Positions 6,452 through 6,485 of a DNA stretch of 6,485 nucleotides are shown here, piece by piece. The notes under the pieces were generated by a model. The model made no database searches, was not told where the DNA came from, and saw nothing but the letters and a program-made list of their open reading frames with translations. Both the position numbers and the translations under genes were made by a program. Position 1 is the stretch's first letter; each line of letters begins with the position of its first letter. Source of the stretch: Planctomycetota bacterium (GTDB lineage: Bacteria; Planctomycetota; Phycisphaerae; WQYP01); the NCBI GenBank assembly GCA_021795535.1, contig JAJYPG010000074.1, positions 1-6,485 of the forward strand. Direction: 5' to 3'.

Positions 6452-6485
6452 AGCAAGATTGCTTCGCCGGGTGAATGATACTGGA
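6369..6485 (+). CDS. Probable true continuation of the third cluster gene in the +1 frame, partial
   Basis: These 39 codons are open to the window end. They begin ANIVAVVADSTGVLHVRRSR and continue with an acidic and basic helical-looking end including LEARLLRR. Composition is that of an ordinary folded protein with alternating hydrophobic strands, unlike the overlapping frame, which gives KYCCSGGGFD. I take this as the C-terminal continuation of the gene starting at 4751, separated by the G tract. The gene end lies outside the window. Confidence 0.6.

Overview
The window reads as part of a bacterial chromosome, most likely from a planctomycete. This rests on protein architecture recalled from memory, not on a search. 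All genes lie on the + strand. The core is three consecutive genes for an inner-membrane pilus or type II secretion-like platform: a PilM-type actin-like protein fused to a PilN-like membrane part, a long PilO-like single-pass protein, and a large single-pass protein of no recognised family. This order resembles the pilM-pilN-pilO-pilP order of type IV pilus operons, but with a pilM/pilN fusion, much longer proteins, and Phe-Pro-Gly-rich loops in all three.

Layout. Bases 2-544 hold the 3' end of a metal-dependent phosphodiesterase/alkaline-phosphatase-family gene whose start lies outside the window. Bases 545-1148 are about 600 bases with no convincing protein. They hold a weak terminator candidate, one or two sigma70-like promoter candidates near 608-688, a distant 9-bp dyad (819-899) and a strong bulged hairpin (930-954), consistent with a long untranslated leader. 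Bases 1149-3170 encode the PilM-PilN fusion. Bases 3227-4696 encode the PilO-like protein. Bases 4751-6451 and beyond encode the third protein. The gaps inside the cluster are 56 and 54 bases, so the three genes are probably one operon.

Likely working model (inference). The PilM part sits at the cytoplasmic face and binds nucleotide. The covalently attached NLLP-type segment and membrane helix carry it into a periplasmic PilN-like domain. That domain would pair with the PilO-like protein, and the third protein may extend the complex outward in the position where PilP or GspC would act. No motor ATPase, pilin or secretin is visible in the window.

The most consequential oddity is a run of twelve G at 6358-6369 near the end of the third gene. 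Downstream of it the open frame becomes implausible protein, while the frame one base over reads as good protein to the window end. Either one G too many is an assembly or sequencing error, or the tract is a slippage or phase-variation site. The window also begins exactly with a perfect 12-bp palindrome inside coding sequence, which may mark a contig edge.
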